From Actinomycetes bacterium (GTDB lineage Bacteria > Actinomycetota > Actinomycetes > Actinomycetales > Actinomycetaceae), in assembly GCA_023389315.1 (NCBI GenBank), contig JAEWEQ010000018.1:1-20696 (forward strand): DNA of 20,696 nt. Reading direction: 5' to 3'. The translations under genes were made by a program, and so were the position numbers. Positions 6,457-14,583 of the stretch are shown here, one piece after another. The notes beneath the pieces were generated by a model that did no database searches, was not told the DNA's origin, and saw only the letters and a program-made list of their open reading frames with translations. Positions within the stretch are counted from its first letter, which is position 1. Each line of letters begins with the position of its first letter.

Positions 6457-8337
6457 ATGAGCATTCCTTTGCGTTCAGCGACGTCAACTTCTGGTCGGAA
6501 CATGGCGGGTGCGCGTGCTTTGTGGCGCGCCACCGGCATGGAGGATGGAGATTTCGGTAAACCCATCGTCGCGATTGCGAACTCTTTCACCCAGTTCGTA
6601 CCGGGCCATGTGCATTTGCGTGACGTGGGCAAGATCGTGGCTGATTCGATTGCCGCCGCCGGTGGGGTGTCGAAGGAGTTCAACACCATTGCGGTGGATG
6701 ACGGTATCGCTATGGGCCATGGGGGGATGTTGTATTCGCTGCCTTCGCGCGAGGTCATCGCCGATGCGGTGGAGTACATGGTTTCGGCTCACTGTGCGGA
6801 TGCTTTGGTGTGTATTTCTAACTGCGACAAGATCACGCCGGGCATGTTGTTGGCGGCGTTGCGGCTGAATATTCCCACGGTGTTCGTCTCGGGTGGCCCC
6901 ATGGAGGCGGGTAAGAATATTGATCCGGATTTGATTGTGGGCCCGGCGCAAAGTGGCCATGGGAATTTGGTTACGGTGATGAATGCGACGGCTAACGATT
7001 CTGTCTCGGACGCGGATTTGTCGGCTTTGGAGCGTTTGGCGTGCCCCACTTGTGGTTCTTGTTCGGGGATGTTTACCGCGAATTCGATGAATTGTTTGAC
7101 GGAGGCTTTGGGGTTGTCGCTGCCGGGTAATGGGTCAACTTTAGCTACCCATGTGGCGCGCCGGCAGTTGTTTGTGGATGCGGGCACAACGGTGATGGAT
7201 TTAGCGCGTCGTTATTATGGCGAGGGCGATGAGTCGGTTTTGCCGCGTTCGATTGCTTCGCGGGAGGCGTTTGTTAACGCGATGACGTTGGATATGGCCA
7301 TGGGTGGGTCGTCGAATACGGTGCTTCACTTGTTGGCTGCCGCGGTTGAGGCGGGTGTGGATTTCGATTTGGATGATATTGCCCGGTTGGGTGAGTCGGT
7401 GCCGTGTTTGTCGAAGGTGGCTCCGAATCATAATGATTTCCACATGGAGGATGTGCATCGGGCTGGCGGGGTGCCGGCGTTGCTTGGTGAGTTGGATCGT
7501 GGTGGTTTGTTGGATCGTTCGGTCCATAGTGTGCATTCACCGGATTTGGTTTCTTGGCTTGCGCGTTGGGATGTGCGCTCGGAGCGGGTTTCGGATCAGG
7601 CGTTGGAGTTGTTCCATGCGGCGCCGGGGAATGTGCGCACGACGGAGCCGTTTTCAACGTCGAACCGGTGGGCGAGTTTGGATGTGGATCGCGAGGGCGG
7701 TTGTATCCGGGATTTGGATCATGCTTATACCGCCAATGGTGGTTTGACGGTTTTGCGTGGGAATTTGGCGCCTGATGGGGCGATTATTAAGGCCGCGGGG
7801 ATTGATCCGTCGTTGTTCCATTTTGAGGGCCGCGCGTTGGTTTGTGAGTCGCAGGAGGAGGCGATTGAACGCATTCTCGATAAGACGGTGCAAGCTGGCC
7901 ATGTGGTGGTGATCCGCTATGAGGGTCCCTCGGGTGGCCCGGGCATGCAGGAGATGTTGTATCCGACTTCGTTCATTAAGGGCCGTGGTTTGGGTAAGGA
8001 CGTGGCTTTGATTACGGATGGGCGTTTTTCGGGTGGTACGTCGGGGATTTCGGTGGGCCATATTTCGCCGGAGGCTGCGGCTGGTGGGTTGATTGGTTTG
8101 ATTGAGGATGGGGACCGCATTGTGATTGATGTGGATGCGGGTTCTTTGGTGTTGGATGTTGACGAGGACGTGTTGGCTGAGCGGCGCCGCGCACAGTTGG
8201 AGCGTGAGGAGCCTTGGACACCTTGTTCGCGGGTGCGACAGGTGTCGGATGCGTTGCGTTTGTATGCGTTGACGGCGACGTCGGCTTCGACGGGTGCGGC
8301 GCGGGATTTGGGTTTGATTGAGCGGCGTCGGTCTTGA
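6457..8337 (+). CDS. ilvD: Dihydroxyacid dehydratase
   Basis: A 626-residue iron-sulfur enzyme that dehydrates 2,3-dihydroxy-3-methylbutanoate (and the methylpentanoate) to the 2-keto acids for valine, leucine and isoleucine. The IlvD/Edd signatures CDKITPGML (C123) and CPTCGSCSGMFTANSM (C196, C199, C202) are present, and so is the C-terminal TDGRFSGGTSG. The N-terminal motif is NSFTQFVPGH, without the additional cysteine of the [2Fe-2S] subgroup, so the E. coli-like oxygen-sensitive [4Fe-4S] type is inferred. The ATG at 6457 is chosen over the in-frame one at 6403 because GGAGG lies eight bases before it and homology begins there. Codons end mostly in G or T, opposite to the rightward genes left of it. 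It stands apart from the ilvBNC unit. Confidence 0.96.
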   Translation: MSIPLRSATSTSGRNMAGARALWRATGMEDGDFGKPIVAIANSFTQFVPGHVHLRDVGKIVADSIAAAGGVSKEFNTIAVDDGIAMGHGGMLYSLPSREVIADAVEYMVSAHCADALVCISNCDKITPGMLLAALRLNIPTVFVSGGPMEAGKNIDPDLIVGPAQSGHGNLVTVMNATANDSVSDADLSALERLACPTCGSCSGMFTANSMNCLTEALGLSLPGNGSTLATHVARRQLFVDAGTTVMDLARRYYGEGDESVLPRSIASREAFVNAMTLDMAMGGSSNTVLHLLAAAVEAGVDFDLDDIARLGESVPCLSKVAPNHNDFHMEDVHRAGGVPALLGELDRGGLLDRSVHSVHSPDLVSWLARWDVRSERVSDQALELFHAAPGNVRTTEPFSTSNRWASLDVDREGGCIRDLDHAYTANGGLTVLRGNLAPDGAIIKAAGIDPSLFHFEGRALVCESQEEAIERILDKTVQAGHVVVIRYEGPSGGPGMQEMLYPTSFIKGRGLGKDVALITDGRFSGGTSGISVGHISPEAAAGGLIGLIEDGDRIVIDVDAGSLVLDVDEDVLAERRRAQLEREEPWTPCSRVRQVSDALRLYALTATSASTGAARDLGLIERRRS

Positions 8338-8422
8338 TCCAACGCGCGCTGTTTACGCTTGCGGGTTAGACTTGGGGCACATGCGTCGTTTTTCCGTTGA
8401 CGCTGTAGAAAGGTGGTTTGTT

Positions 8423-8650
8423 ATGGGTTTCGACGACAAGGTTGAGAACAAGTCCGAGCAGCTTGGCGGTAAGGTCAAGGAAGGCTTGGGTAAGCTCACC
8501 GACGATAAGGAGCTGCAAGCTGAGGGTAAGGCCGATCAGGCTTCCGGTAAGCTGGGCGATTTGGCTGAGTCCGCGAAGGACAAGGCGGAGCAGCTGGGTG
8601 AGGACATCAAGGCCGGCTTTGAGAAGGTCAAGGATAAGTTCTCGAACTAG
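8423..8650 (+). CDS. CsbD-family small stress protein
   Basis: A 75-residue, highly charged Lys/Glu/Asp/Gly protein starting MGFDDKVENKSEQLGGKVKE and containing repeated helical heptad-like segments (KVKEGLGKLTDD, KADQASGKLGDLAES, KDKAEQLGEDIKAGFEKVKD). This composition and length are typical of the CsbD family, made in general stress responses in Gram-positive bacteria; the biochemical role is unknown. AAAGGTGG nine bases upstream supports the ATG at 8423. TAGACT at 8367-8372 could be a -10. It is followed by a strong terminator and is probably monocistronic. Its placement between ilvD and ilvE looks incidental. Confidence 0.85.
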   Translation: MGFDDKVENKSEQLGGKVKEGLGKLTDDKELQAEGKADQASGKLGDLAESAKDKAEQLGEDIKAGFEKVKDKFSN

Positions 8651-8662
8651 TTCTTAACTGTT

Positions 8663-8693
8663 GGGGCCGCTCTCCGGTGTGGAGGGCGGCCCC
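8663..8693. terminator. Strong hairpin terminator between CsbD gene and ilvE
   Basis: Arms GGGGCCGCTCTCC (8663-8675) and GGAGGGCGGCCCC (8681-8693) pair over 13 positions with one G-U, around a five-base loop. GCTGTTTGTT follows on the + strand. It lies between convergent genes and can serve both, though the U tract is modest. Confidence 0.8.
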
Positions 8694-8701
8694 GCTGTTT
8701 G

Positions 8702-9841
8702 TTAGGCGATGCGGTACATCCAGCCGTGGGTGTCGGGTGCGTTGCCGTTTTGTATGTCGGTGAGGCGTTGGTGTACGCGTTCGGTGACGGTGGTGGCGGA
8801 TAGGTGCACGTCGAAGTTGTCGGAGGCGAGGTGCCCGATGGGCGCGACCACGGCGGCGGTGCCGCAGGCGAACATTTCTTGGACTTTGCCGCTGTTGATG
8901 TCTTCGATGAGGGTGTCGAGGGCGATGTCTTCTTCGCTGACTTGGTGTCCGTCCTCGCGTAGGAGTTCGATGATGGCGCTGCGGGTGCCGCCGGCGAGGA
9001 TAGTGCCGGTGAGGCGGGGGGTGCGTACGGTTCCGTCTTCGTTTACTACGAACACGTTCATGCCGCCGAGTTCTTCGAGGTTGTTTCCGGTGGCGGCGTC
9101 GAGGAAGCATACTTGTTCGAATCCGCGTTCGGCGGCTTCCATTTGGGGTAGCAGGGAGGAGGCGTAGTTGCCGCCGGTTTTGGCGGCACCGGTGCCGCCG
9201 GGGCCGGCGCGGTGGTAGTTGCGGGTGACCCAGATGGAGACGGGTTCGAATCCGTTAGAGAAGTATGGGCCGACGGGGCTGGCGATCACCAGGTAGGTGT
9301 ATTCGTGGGCGGAGCGCACGCCGAGGAAGGGTTCGGAGGCGTACATGAAGGGCCGCAGGTACAGGGAGGTGCCGGGTTGGGTGGGTACCCATCGTTGGTC
9401 GGCTTGGACGAGGGCGATGAGGGAGGCCACGAAGTCGGCGGGGTCCATGGTGGGCATGGCCATGCGTTTGGCGGATTCGTTGAAGCGAGCGGCGTTGTAT
9501 CCGGGGCGGAAGGTCCAGATGCTTCCGTCGGCGTGCCGGTAGGCTTTCATGCCTTCGAATATTTCTTGCCCGTAGTGCAGTACGGAGGCTGCGGGTGAGA
9601 GTTGGATGGGCCCGTAGGGGCGGATTTCTTGGTTGTGCCAGCCTCTTTCTGGGGTCCAGGTGGCGATGGCCATGTGTTCGCTGAATTGGGAGCCGAAGTG
9701 GAGGTCTTTTAGGCTTTGTTCCCATTGCTCGTCACTCATGAGGTCAGCGGGGGTGGTTAGCGGGTAGCGGGTGGCGAGTTCGGCTGCTGGTGGCAGTGGT
9801 TTGGCGGCTTCCCGGTTGAGTTGGTCCCCTGCTTCAGTCAT
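8702..9841 (-). CDS. ilvE: Branched-chain amino acid aminotransferase
   Basis: A 379-residue PLP-dependent fold-type IV aminotransferase of the IlvE II group. It transfers amino groups between glutamate and the keto acids of Leu, Ile and Val in the cytoplasm. The PLP lysine is K221 in GTGAAKTGGNYASSL. GQEIFEGMKAY near residues 91-101 and LEELGGMNVFVV and LTGTILAGGTR later are family signatures. Length is normal. I choose ATG 9841, with AAGGAG six bases upstream. An in-frame ATG at 9877 overlaps the leuB stop as ATGA and would add 12 residues (MIKPSHTPKENT), so translational coupling from there cannot be ruled out. It forms a unit with leuB and ends at the shared hairpin. Confidence 0.95.
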   Translation of the reverse strand: MTEAGDQLNREAAKPLPPAAELATRYPLTTPADLMSDEQWEQSLKDLHFGSQFSEHMAIATWTPERGWHNQEIRPYGPIQLSPAASVLHYGQEIFEGMKAYRHADGSIWTFRPGYNAARFNESAKRMAMPTMDPADFVASLIALVQADQRWVPTQPGTSLYLRPFMYASEPFLGVRSAHEYTYLVIASPVGPYFSNGFEPVSIWVTRNYHRAGPGGTGAAKTGGNYASSLLPQMEAAERGFEQVCFLDAATGNNLEELGGMNVFVVNEDGTVRTPRLTGTILAGGTRSAIIELLREDGHQVSEEDIALDTLIEDINSGKVQEMFACGTAAVVAPIGHLASDNFDVHLSATTVTERVHQRLTDIQNGNAPDTHGWMYRIA

Positions 9842-9873
9842 GGTGTTCTCCTTGGGTGTGTGGCTAGGTTTGA

Positions 9874-10917
9874 TCATAGTTGGGCTGCTACGTCAGCGGT
9901 GATGCTTTGGGTGCGTTGGTTGCCCGCAGTGCCGTTAGCTCGTCGGCTCATGTGGGCGAGGACGGCGCGGCGCACGTCGGCGGCTGCGGCGGGTTGTTTG
10001 AGGTGGTCCAGTAGGAGCGCTACGGAGCAGATGGCGGCGATGGGGTCGGCGGTGCCGGTTCCGGCGATGTCGGGGGCGGATCCGTGGACGGGTTCGAACA
10101 TGGAGGGGTGGGCGCCGCTGGGGTTGAGGTTGGCGGAGGGGGCGAGGCCGATGCCGCCGGTGATGGCGCCGATTTCGTCGGTGAGGATGTCTCCGAAGAG
10201 GTTGTCGGTGACGATGACGTCGTAGCGTTGGGGGTTGGTGATGAGGTGGATGGTGGCGGCGTCGATGTGGTTGTAGTCGACTTCCACGTCGGGGTATTGT
10301 TGTCCGATTTCGTCTACTATGCGTTGCCACATTGCGCCGGCGTTTACGAGGACGTTGTGTTTGTGCACGAGGGTCAGGTGTTGGCGTCGGCTTTGCGCTA
10401 GTTGGTAGGCGTATTCGACGACGCGGCGCACCCCGTGGGCGGTGTTTACGGAGGTTTCGGTGGCGATTTCGTGCTCGGTTCCGGCCCGTAGGGTGCCGCC
10501 GTTGCCGCAGTAGAGTCCTTCGGTGCCTTCGCGCACTACCACTAGGTCGATGTTGCCGGGGTTGGCTAGTGGTGAGGCGACGGAGGGCAGGAGGGTGCCG
10601 GGGCGGAGGTTGACGTAGTGGTCGAGTTTGAAGCGTAGTGCTAGTAGGAGGCCGCGTTCTAGTACGCCGGAGGGTACGCGCGGGTCGCCGATGGCTCCCA
10701 GGAGGATGGCGTCAGCTTGGTCGATGCGGTTTAGTTCGTCCTCGGGCAGGATGGCGCCGTCTGCGAGGTAGCGGTTGGCTCCGAGGTTGAGGCGGTCTTC
10801 GTTGATTTGTAGTTGGTGTTTGGCACCGACTTGGTGGAGGATTTCCAGGGCCGCGTCGGTCACTTCCGGTCCGATTCCGTCTCCGGGGATTACGGCGAGG
10901 TTGATTTGCTGTGCCAT
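9874..10917 (-). CDS. leuB: 3-isopropylmalate dehydrogenase
   Basis: A 347-residue NAD- and divalent-metal-dependent dehydrogenase that oxidises and decarboxylates 3-isopropylmalate to 2-ketoisocaproate in leucine synthesis. IPGDGIGPEV (10-19), the catalytic tyrosine near 136 (GLYCGNGG), K186 in LVHKHNVL and the metal-binding TDNLFGDILTDE are all present, and the GSAPDIAG motif follows. Length is usual for the short actinobacterial type. The reading frame stays open far upstream, antisense to the next gene, but homology starts at MAQQINLAVIPGDG, so ATG 10917 is used; GGAA about nine bases upstream is a weak ribosome site. leuA, leuC and leuD are not in the window, so leucine genes are dispersed. 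The stop abuts the ilvE region. Confidence 0.95.
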   Translation of the reverse strand: MAQQINLAVIPGDGIGPEVTDAALEILHQVGAKHQLQINEDRLNLGANRYLADGAILPEDELNRIDQADAILLGAIGDPRVPSGVLERGLLLALRFKLDHYVNLRPGTLLPSVASPLANPGNIDLVVVREGTEGLYCGNGGTLRAGTEHEIATETSVNTAHGVRRVVEYAYQLAQSRRQHLTLVHKHNVLVNAGAMWQRIVDEIGQQYPDVEVDYNHIDAATIHLITNPQRYDVIVTDNLFGDILTDEIGAITGGIGLAPSANLNPSGAHPSMFEPVHGSAPDIAGTGTADPIAAICSVALLLDHLKQPAAAADVRRAVLAHMSRRANGTAGNQRTQSITADVAAQL

Positions 10918-10964
10918 GTTTACATTCCAACGCATTAGCGTGGGCGAGGACGGGTTGTTCCGCC

Positions 10965-11029
10965 ATGCGAACTTGGTGGGGTTTCCCGCGTGGCTGGGTG
11001 GGTGGTGTGAAGTCCCGGTATGCGAACTT
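10965..11029 (+). repeat. Direct repeat ATGCGAACTT in the leuB/DUF1015 gap
   Basis: ATGCGAACTT occurs at 10965-10974 and exactly again at 11020-11029, 55 bases start to start, within the 150-base divergent gap. On the leuB strand the second copy is farther upstream. Paired copies in a shared promoter region suggest a regulator binding site. Confidence 0.45.
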
Positions 11030-11067
11030 TTCCCCCTAGCTGTGGGTTTCCGTGTTAGGAATGGGGC

Positions 11068-12306
11068 ATGACTATCTCCCCGGCTTTGATTGATTTGCCC
11101 CGCGGTGTGGATTTGCAGGCGTGGTGTGTGATTGCCGCTGACCAGTTTTCTTCTTCCCCTGATTATTGGCGGCGGGTGGAGGAACGCGTCGGCAGTTGTC
11201 CTTCGACTCTGCGTTTGATGGTTCCGGAGGTGTTTTTGCCGGAGGGTAAGCAGGCGGTGGCGGCCCGGGTGGCGCAGGTGCATCGTACTATGGGTGAGTA
11301 TTGTGATTCGGTGTTGCACAGTTTCGGGCCGGCCGCGGTGTATGTGGAGCGGGCCACGCAGTTTGCGCCGCGGCGCCAGTCGTTGATCGTGGCGTTGGAT
11401 TTGGAGGCGTATTCGTTTGCGGGTGAGGCCGCGGATGTGCAGGCGTCGGAGGCCACGGTGTTGGAGCGTTTGCCGGCGCGGGAGGCAGTGCGCGCGGGGG
11501 CGGCGTTGGAGTTGCCGCACGTGCAGGTGCTTTTCGATGATCCGGCGGGTGCGGTGTTTGCTTTGGTTGAGGCGGTGCGCGAGGAGCTGGAGTTGCTCTA
11601 TGACACAGAGCTGATGCTGGGTGGCGGTGCCGTTAAGGGTTGGCGTATTGATGCCGATTCTGAGCTTTGGCGGGACTTGGAGCAGGCTCTTGCCGCGTTG
11701 CCGCGTGAGCCTCGCGGTTTTGGTTTCATCGTGGGCGATGGTAATCATTCTTTGGCGGCAGCGCGTTCGCATTGGTTGAAGCGGCGCGCGGCGGGTGCGG
11801 CGGCGGATGATCCGGCGCGCTGGGCGCTGGTGGAGTTGCTTAACATTCATGATCCGGGTTTGCGGGTGGAGCCGATTCACCGTTGGGTGGGGAGCGTTAG
11901 TGCTGACGATTTCGCGGCTGCGGTTGCCCGCCATGGCCACCGTTTCCCGGCGGCTCCCTCCACTTTGGTTGAGGTGCTTTCGCCCCGTGGTGACCAGGTG
12001 ATTGGCGAGGACGTGGCGGTGGCGAATGCGTATCCGCTGTTGGTGGAGAGTTTGGATTTAATCATTGATGACCTGGTGGATACCCTCGGTTTGGATAGTG
12101 CCAGCCAGGTGGAGTATGTGCATGGGCGCGCCGATTTGGAGGAGTTGATTGCTGGCCGCGGCGGGGTGGGCATGGTGTTGCCTGCCCTGGAGCGTTCGAG
12201 TTTATTTGACTATGTCGCGGCCCATGGCACGATGCCGAAGAAGAGTTTTTCTTTGGGTGAGGCCACGGAGAAGCGTTATTACTGCGAGTGCCGCCGGCTG
12301 CACTAG
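11068..12306 (+). CDS. DUF1015 family protein
   Basis: A 412-residue soluble protein of the DUF1015 family (sometimes misnamed SerC-like), whose biochemical role is not established. Hallmarks are VGDGNHSLAAA (residues 222-232), which resembles a catalytic loop, and the C-terminal MPKKSFSLGEATEKRYY (389-405). Length is normal. The start is ATG 11068, preceded by AGGAATGGGGC, a plausible ribosome site. It is divergent from leuB and convergent with the LytR-CpsA-Psr gene. In other bacteria DUF1015 genes can neighbour serine or amino-acid metabolism genes, but I make no functional claim from that. Confidence 0.83.
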   Translation: MTISPALIDLPRGVDLQAWCVIAADQFSSSPDYWRRVEERVGSCPSTLRLMVPEVFLPEGKQAVAARVAQVHRTMGEYCDSVLHSFGPAAVYVERATQFAPRRQSLIVALDLEAYSFAGEAADVQASEATVLERLPAREAVRAGAALELPHVQVLFDDPAGAVFALVEAVREELELLYDTELMLGGGAVKGWRIDADSELWRDLEQALAALPREPRGFGFIVGDGNHSLAAARSHWLKRRAAGAAADDPARWALVELLNIHDPGLRVEPIHRWVGSVSADDFAAAVARHGHRFPAAPSTLVEVLSPRGDQVIGEDVAVANAYPLLVESLDLIIDDLVDTLGLDSASQVEYVHGRADLEELIAGRGGVGMVLPALERSSLFDYVAAHGTMPKKSFSLGEATEKRYYCECRRLH

Positions 12307-12428
12307 TGCCGCTAGTCCACCACCGCCGCTCACCACGCTAGCGCACCATCGCCGCCGGCCACGTCACTGCCTCACCGTCACCGGCTGCGCTAGCGCACCA
12401 CCATCTCTACCCGCGCTAGTTCACCACT
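12303..12428. repeat. 26-bp period tandem repeat between convergent genes
   Basis: Copies of GCTAGNNCACCA begin at 12311, 12337, 12389 and 12415, spacings 26, 52 and 26. A degraded copy occupies 12363, so the array is about 4.5 units. A related CACTAGTGCC sits at 12301-12310. The stop codons of both flanking genes (TAG at 12304 and, on the complement, 12416-12418) fall inside the CTAG cores. The block is C-rich on the + strand while both neighbours are G/T-rich. GCGCTAGCGC at 12387-12396 is a perfect palindrome. Confidence 0.7.
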
Positions 12429-13411
12429 TGCGACAGGCCGGGGATGTCAGCGCCGTGTTTTTCCAAGTAGTTAGGCAGGTCGTCTTTTTGCCAGGCTTCC
12501 ATCAGCGGGGTGAGCCGGTTTTTATCGAGCAGGACGATTGATTGCCCGTCATCGGAGGTTCCGGTCCCGCTGTAGGGGCTGGTGATGAATGTGATGTTTT
12601 GGTTCCGCAGGTTCTTCGCGCTAAGGGCGTAGCTGACCATTTTGCTGGTGGTTAGTTTGTCGTCGGTGGCGGTGTCGCCGGAGACGGTTTCCACTAGTTC
12701 CAGCGCGGTAGTGGGGCTGGTGAGCACCTCTTTGCTGAGGGCTTTTTTGATCACTGCGCGGATCCAGGCTTGTTGGCGTTTGACGCGGTCGAAGTCCCCG
12801 CCGGCGAGGGCGTAGCGTTCGCGTACGAATCGCAGGGCCTGTTCCCCGTTCATGGTTTTGTCACCTTCCACGGTGGGGATAGTTACTCCTCCGAGGGCGT
12901 CGGTGAGCCGGGTGAAGGTGGTGAAGTCCACCAGCGCGAAGTGGTCGATGCGCACCCCGGTTAACTGTTCCACGGTTTGGATGGTAAGTTGCGGGCCGCC
13001 TTTGGAGTATGCGGCGTTGATTTTGGCTTGCCCATGTCCGGGGATGTCGACCCACGAGTCACGCGGTATCGACATGAAGGTGAGGGTGTTGTTCTTTTCA
13101 CTCAGCTGCGCCAGCATCATGGTGTCGGTGCGTTGGGCGCCGGCTTCCCAGTGGCTGGGGTCTCCGGCGGATATGCGTGAGTCGGATCCGAGGATTAGGA
13201 AGTTTTTGGAGGTATTATTGGCGGCCACTGCGGGGCGGGTGTCTTCCTCGGGGAAGGCGCTTTTAATGGTTTCGATCTTGCCGATGGTGCTGTAGTGGAT
13301 CCAGGCTACTAGCGCCATAGTAGCGACCAGCATCAGCAAGGCGATTATCGCCAGGACTTTAAGTAGTCGATTGGCGCTGCGGTTCTTCGGCTGCTGTTGT
13401 TGGTGGCTCAT
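12416..13411 (-). CDS. LytR-CpsA-Psr family cell-wall ligase
   Basis: A 331-residue membrane-anchored protein: short basic cytoplasmic end, one transmembrane helix (about 17-38), then an extracellular LCP domain. These enzymes transfer lipid-linked polymers (teichoic acids, arabinogalactan-like glycans or capsule) to peptidoglycan. Motifs are NFLILGSDSR (69-78), RTDTMMLAQL, SIPRDSWVDIPGHGQAKINAAY and the catalytic/lipid-phosphate Arg in VKRQQAWI. GGAG six bases before ATG 13411 supports the start. The C-terminus (VVN-stop) coincides with one unit of the 26-bp repeat. No other wall polymer genes are close, so its acceptor is unknown. Confidence 0.92.
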   Translation of the reverse strand: MSHQQQQPKNRSANRLLKVLAIIALLMLVATMALVAWIHYSTIGKIETIKSAFPEEDTRPAVAANNTSKNFLILGSDSRISAGDPSHWEAGAQRTDTMMLAQLSEKNNTLTFMSIPRDSWVDIPGHGQAKINAAYSKGGPQLTIQTVEQLTGVRIDHFALVDFTTFTRLTDALGGVTIPTVEGDKTMNGEQALRFVRERYALAGGDFDRVKRQQAWIRAVIKKALSKEVLTSPTTALELVETVSGDTATDDKLTTSKMVSYALSAKNLRNQNITFITSPYSGTGTSDDGQSIVLLDKNRLTPLMEAWQKDDLPNYLEKHGADIPGLSQVVN

Positions 13412-13441
13412 TTTCTTCTCCGTCGGCGGCTTTTATCCGCT

Positions 13442-13447
13442 ATTGTA
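13442..13447 (-). promoter_or_regulatory. Candidate -10 of the LytR-CpsA-Psr gene
   Basis: TACAAT on the complement (within TATACAAT) sits 30 bases before the start codon and would give a leader of about 24 bases including the ribosome site. No good -35. It suggests the gene is transcribed separately from ilvC. Confidence 0.4.
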
Positions 13448-13491
13448 TATCGTCCTTAACGGCTCGGCTTCAGCCGGTATTTTCTCAGCAT

Positions 13492-13537
13492 TTCGCCCCG
13501 GTATTTGCCGAAGTTTTAAGGCCAGTACCGGGGCGAA
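13492..13537. repeat. Large inverted repeat downstream of ilvC
   Basis: Perfect 12-base arms TTCGCCCCGGTA (13492-13503) and TACCGGGGCGAA (13526-13537) flank a 22-base loop. It begins 18 bases past the ilvC stop on the transcribed strand. No T run follows, so it could be an RNA 3' stabiliser, a Rho-linked end or a protein site rather than a classic terminator. A smaller palindrome CGGCTTCAGCCG lies at about 13464-13475. Confidence 0.55.
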
Positions 13538-13554
13538 TGTCGGGGGCTGTGGTG

Positions 13555-14583
13555 TTAGCTGCGCGCGGCGGAGCCGTCGGTGTAGTCGGCGTCGCGGTCG
13601 GTCCAGCCGAAGGAGCGACGCAGTTCGTGACCGGTGCGCTCTATCGGGTGGGATTCTCCGCGCTTACGTAGCTCTAGGAACTCGGGCGCGCCGGCGTCTT
13701 GGTCAGCGATGAAGCGCTTAGCGAAGTTACCGTTTTGAATGTCGGCGAGGACGTCCTTCATGTGGTCCTTCACGTCGGGGGTGATGACGCGCGGGCCGGA
13801 AACGTAGTCACCGTACTCGGCAGTATCAGAGCACGACCAACGCTGCTTGGTGAGGCCGCCTTCGTTAATGAGGTCCACAATTAGTTTGAGTTCGTGGCAT
13901 ACCTCGAAGTAGGCGATCTCGGGCTGGTACCCAGCTTCCACCAGGGTTTCGAAGCCGTATTGAATCAGTTGGGACACGCCGCCACACAGCACGGTTTGTT
14001 CCCCGAACAGGTCGGTTTCGGTTTCTTCCGTGAAGGTGGTCTTCACTACCCCAGCGCGGGTGGCACCCATGGCTTTAGCGTAGGACAGGGTCAGATCCCA
14101 GGCCTGTCCGGAGGCGTCTTGTTCCACCGCGATAATGGCGGGCACGCCGCGTCCTTCTTCGTATTGGCGGCGCACGGTGTGGCCGGGGCCCTTGGGGGCA
14201 ACCATGCAGATGTCGTGGCCGGCGCCGGGTTCAATGTATCCGAAGCGGATGTTGAAGCCGTGGGCGAAGAACACCGCGGCGTCGTCCTTGAGGTTGGGGG
14301 CGACTTGTTCGGCGTACACGGTGCGCTGGACTTGGTCGGGGGTGAGGATCATGACCACGTCGGCGTCAGCTACGGCCTTTTCAATGGGGGCGACTTCCAG
14401 GCCAGCTTCGGCGGCTTTTTCCCAGGAGCTGGAGCCTTCTCGTAGTCCGACCACTACCTCTACCCCACTGTCGCGCAGGTTGAGGGCGTGGGCGTGCCCT
14501 TGGGAGCCGTATCCGACGATGGCAACGCGTTTGCTTTGGATGAGTGACAGGTCAGCGTCGTCGTCGTAGTAGATTTCAGCCAC
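13555..14583 (-). CDS. ilvC: Ketol-acid reductoisomerase (class I, NADPH type)
   Basis: A 342-residue enzyme that isomerises and reduces acetolactate or acetohydroxybutyrate to the dihydroxy acids taken by IlvD. The Rossmann motif is GYGSQGHAHALNLRDSG (24-40), and the catalytic H108 and magnesium ligands D191 and E195 (in ETDLFGEQ) are present. Length is that of the short class I form. The start codon is GTG (14581-14583 on the complement) with AAGGAG seven bases upstream. The reading frame overlaps the end of ilvN by eight bases, so the two are probably coupled. Expression should follow the ilvB attenuator because the three genes are nearly gap-free. Codon use is less skewed than in leuB, consistent with selection for expression. 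Confidence 0.96.
   Translation of the reverse strand: MAEIYYDDDADLSLIQSKRVAIVGYGSQGHAHALNLRDSGVEVVVGLREGSSSWEKAAEAGLEVAPIEKAVADADVVMILTPDQVQRTVYAEQVAPNLKDDAAVFFAHGFNIRFGYIEPGAGHDICMVAPKGPGHTVRRQYEEGRGVPAIIAVEQDASGQAWDLTLSYAKAMGATRAGVVKTTFTEETETDLFGEQTVLCGGVSQLIQYGFETLVEAGYQPEIAYFEVCHELKLIVDLINEGGLTKQRWSCSDTAEYGDYVSGPRVITPDVKDHMKDVLADIQNGNFAKRFIADQDAGAPEFLELRKRGESHPIERTGHELRRSFGWTDRDADYTDGSAARS

Noticed and set aside
9874..11940. A 688-codon leftward open frame extending leuB by more than 1 kb
   Set aside because: The extra part is antisense to the DUF1015 gene, is rich in Arg/His/Gln/Thr and has no recognisable family. It stays open because of the strong codon bias of the opposite strand; leuB homology starts at 10917.
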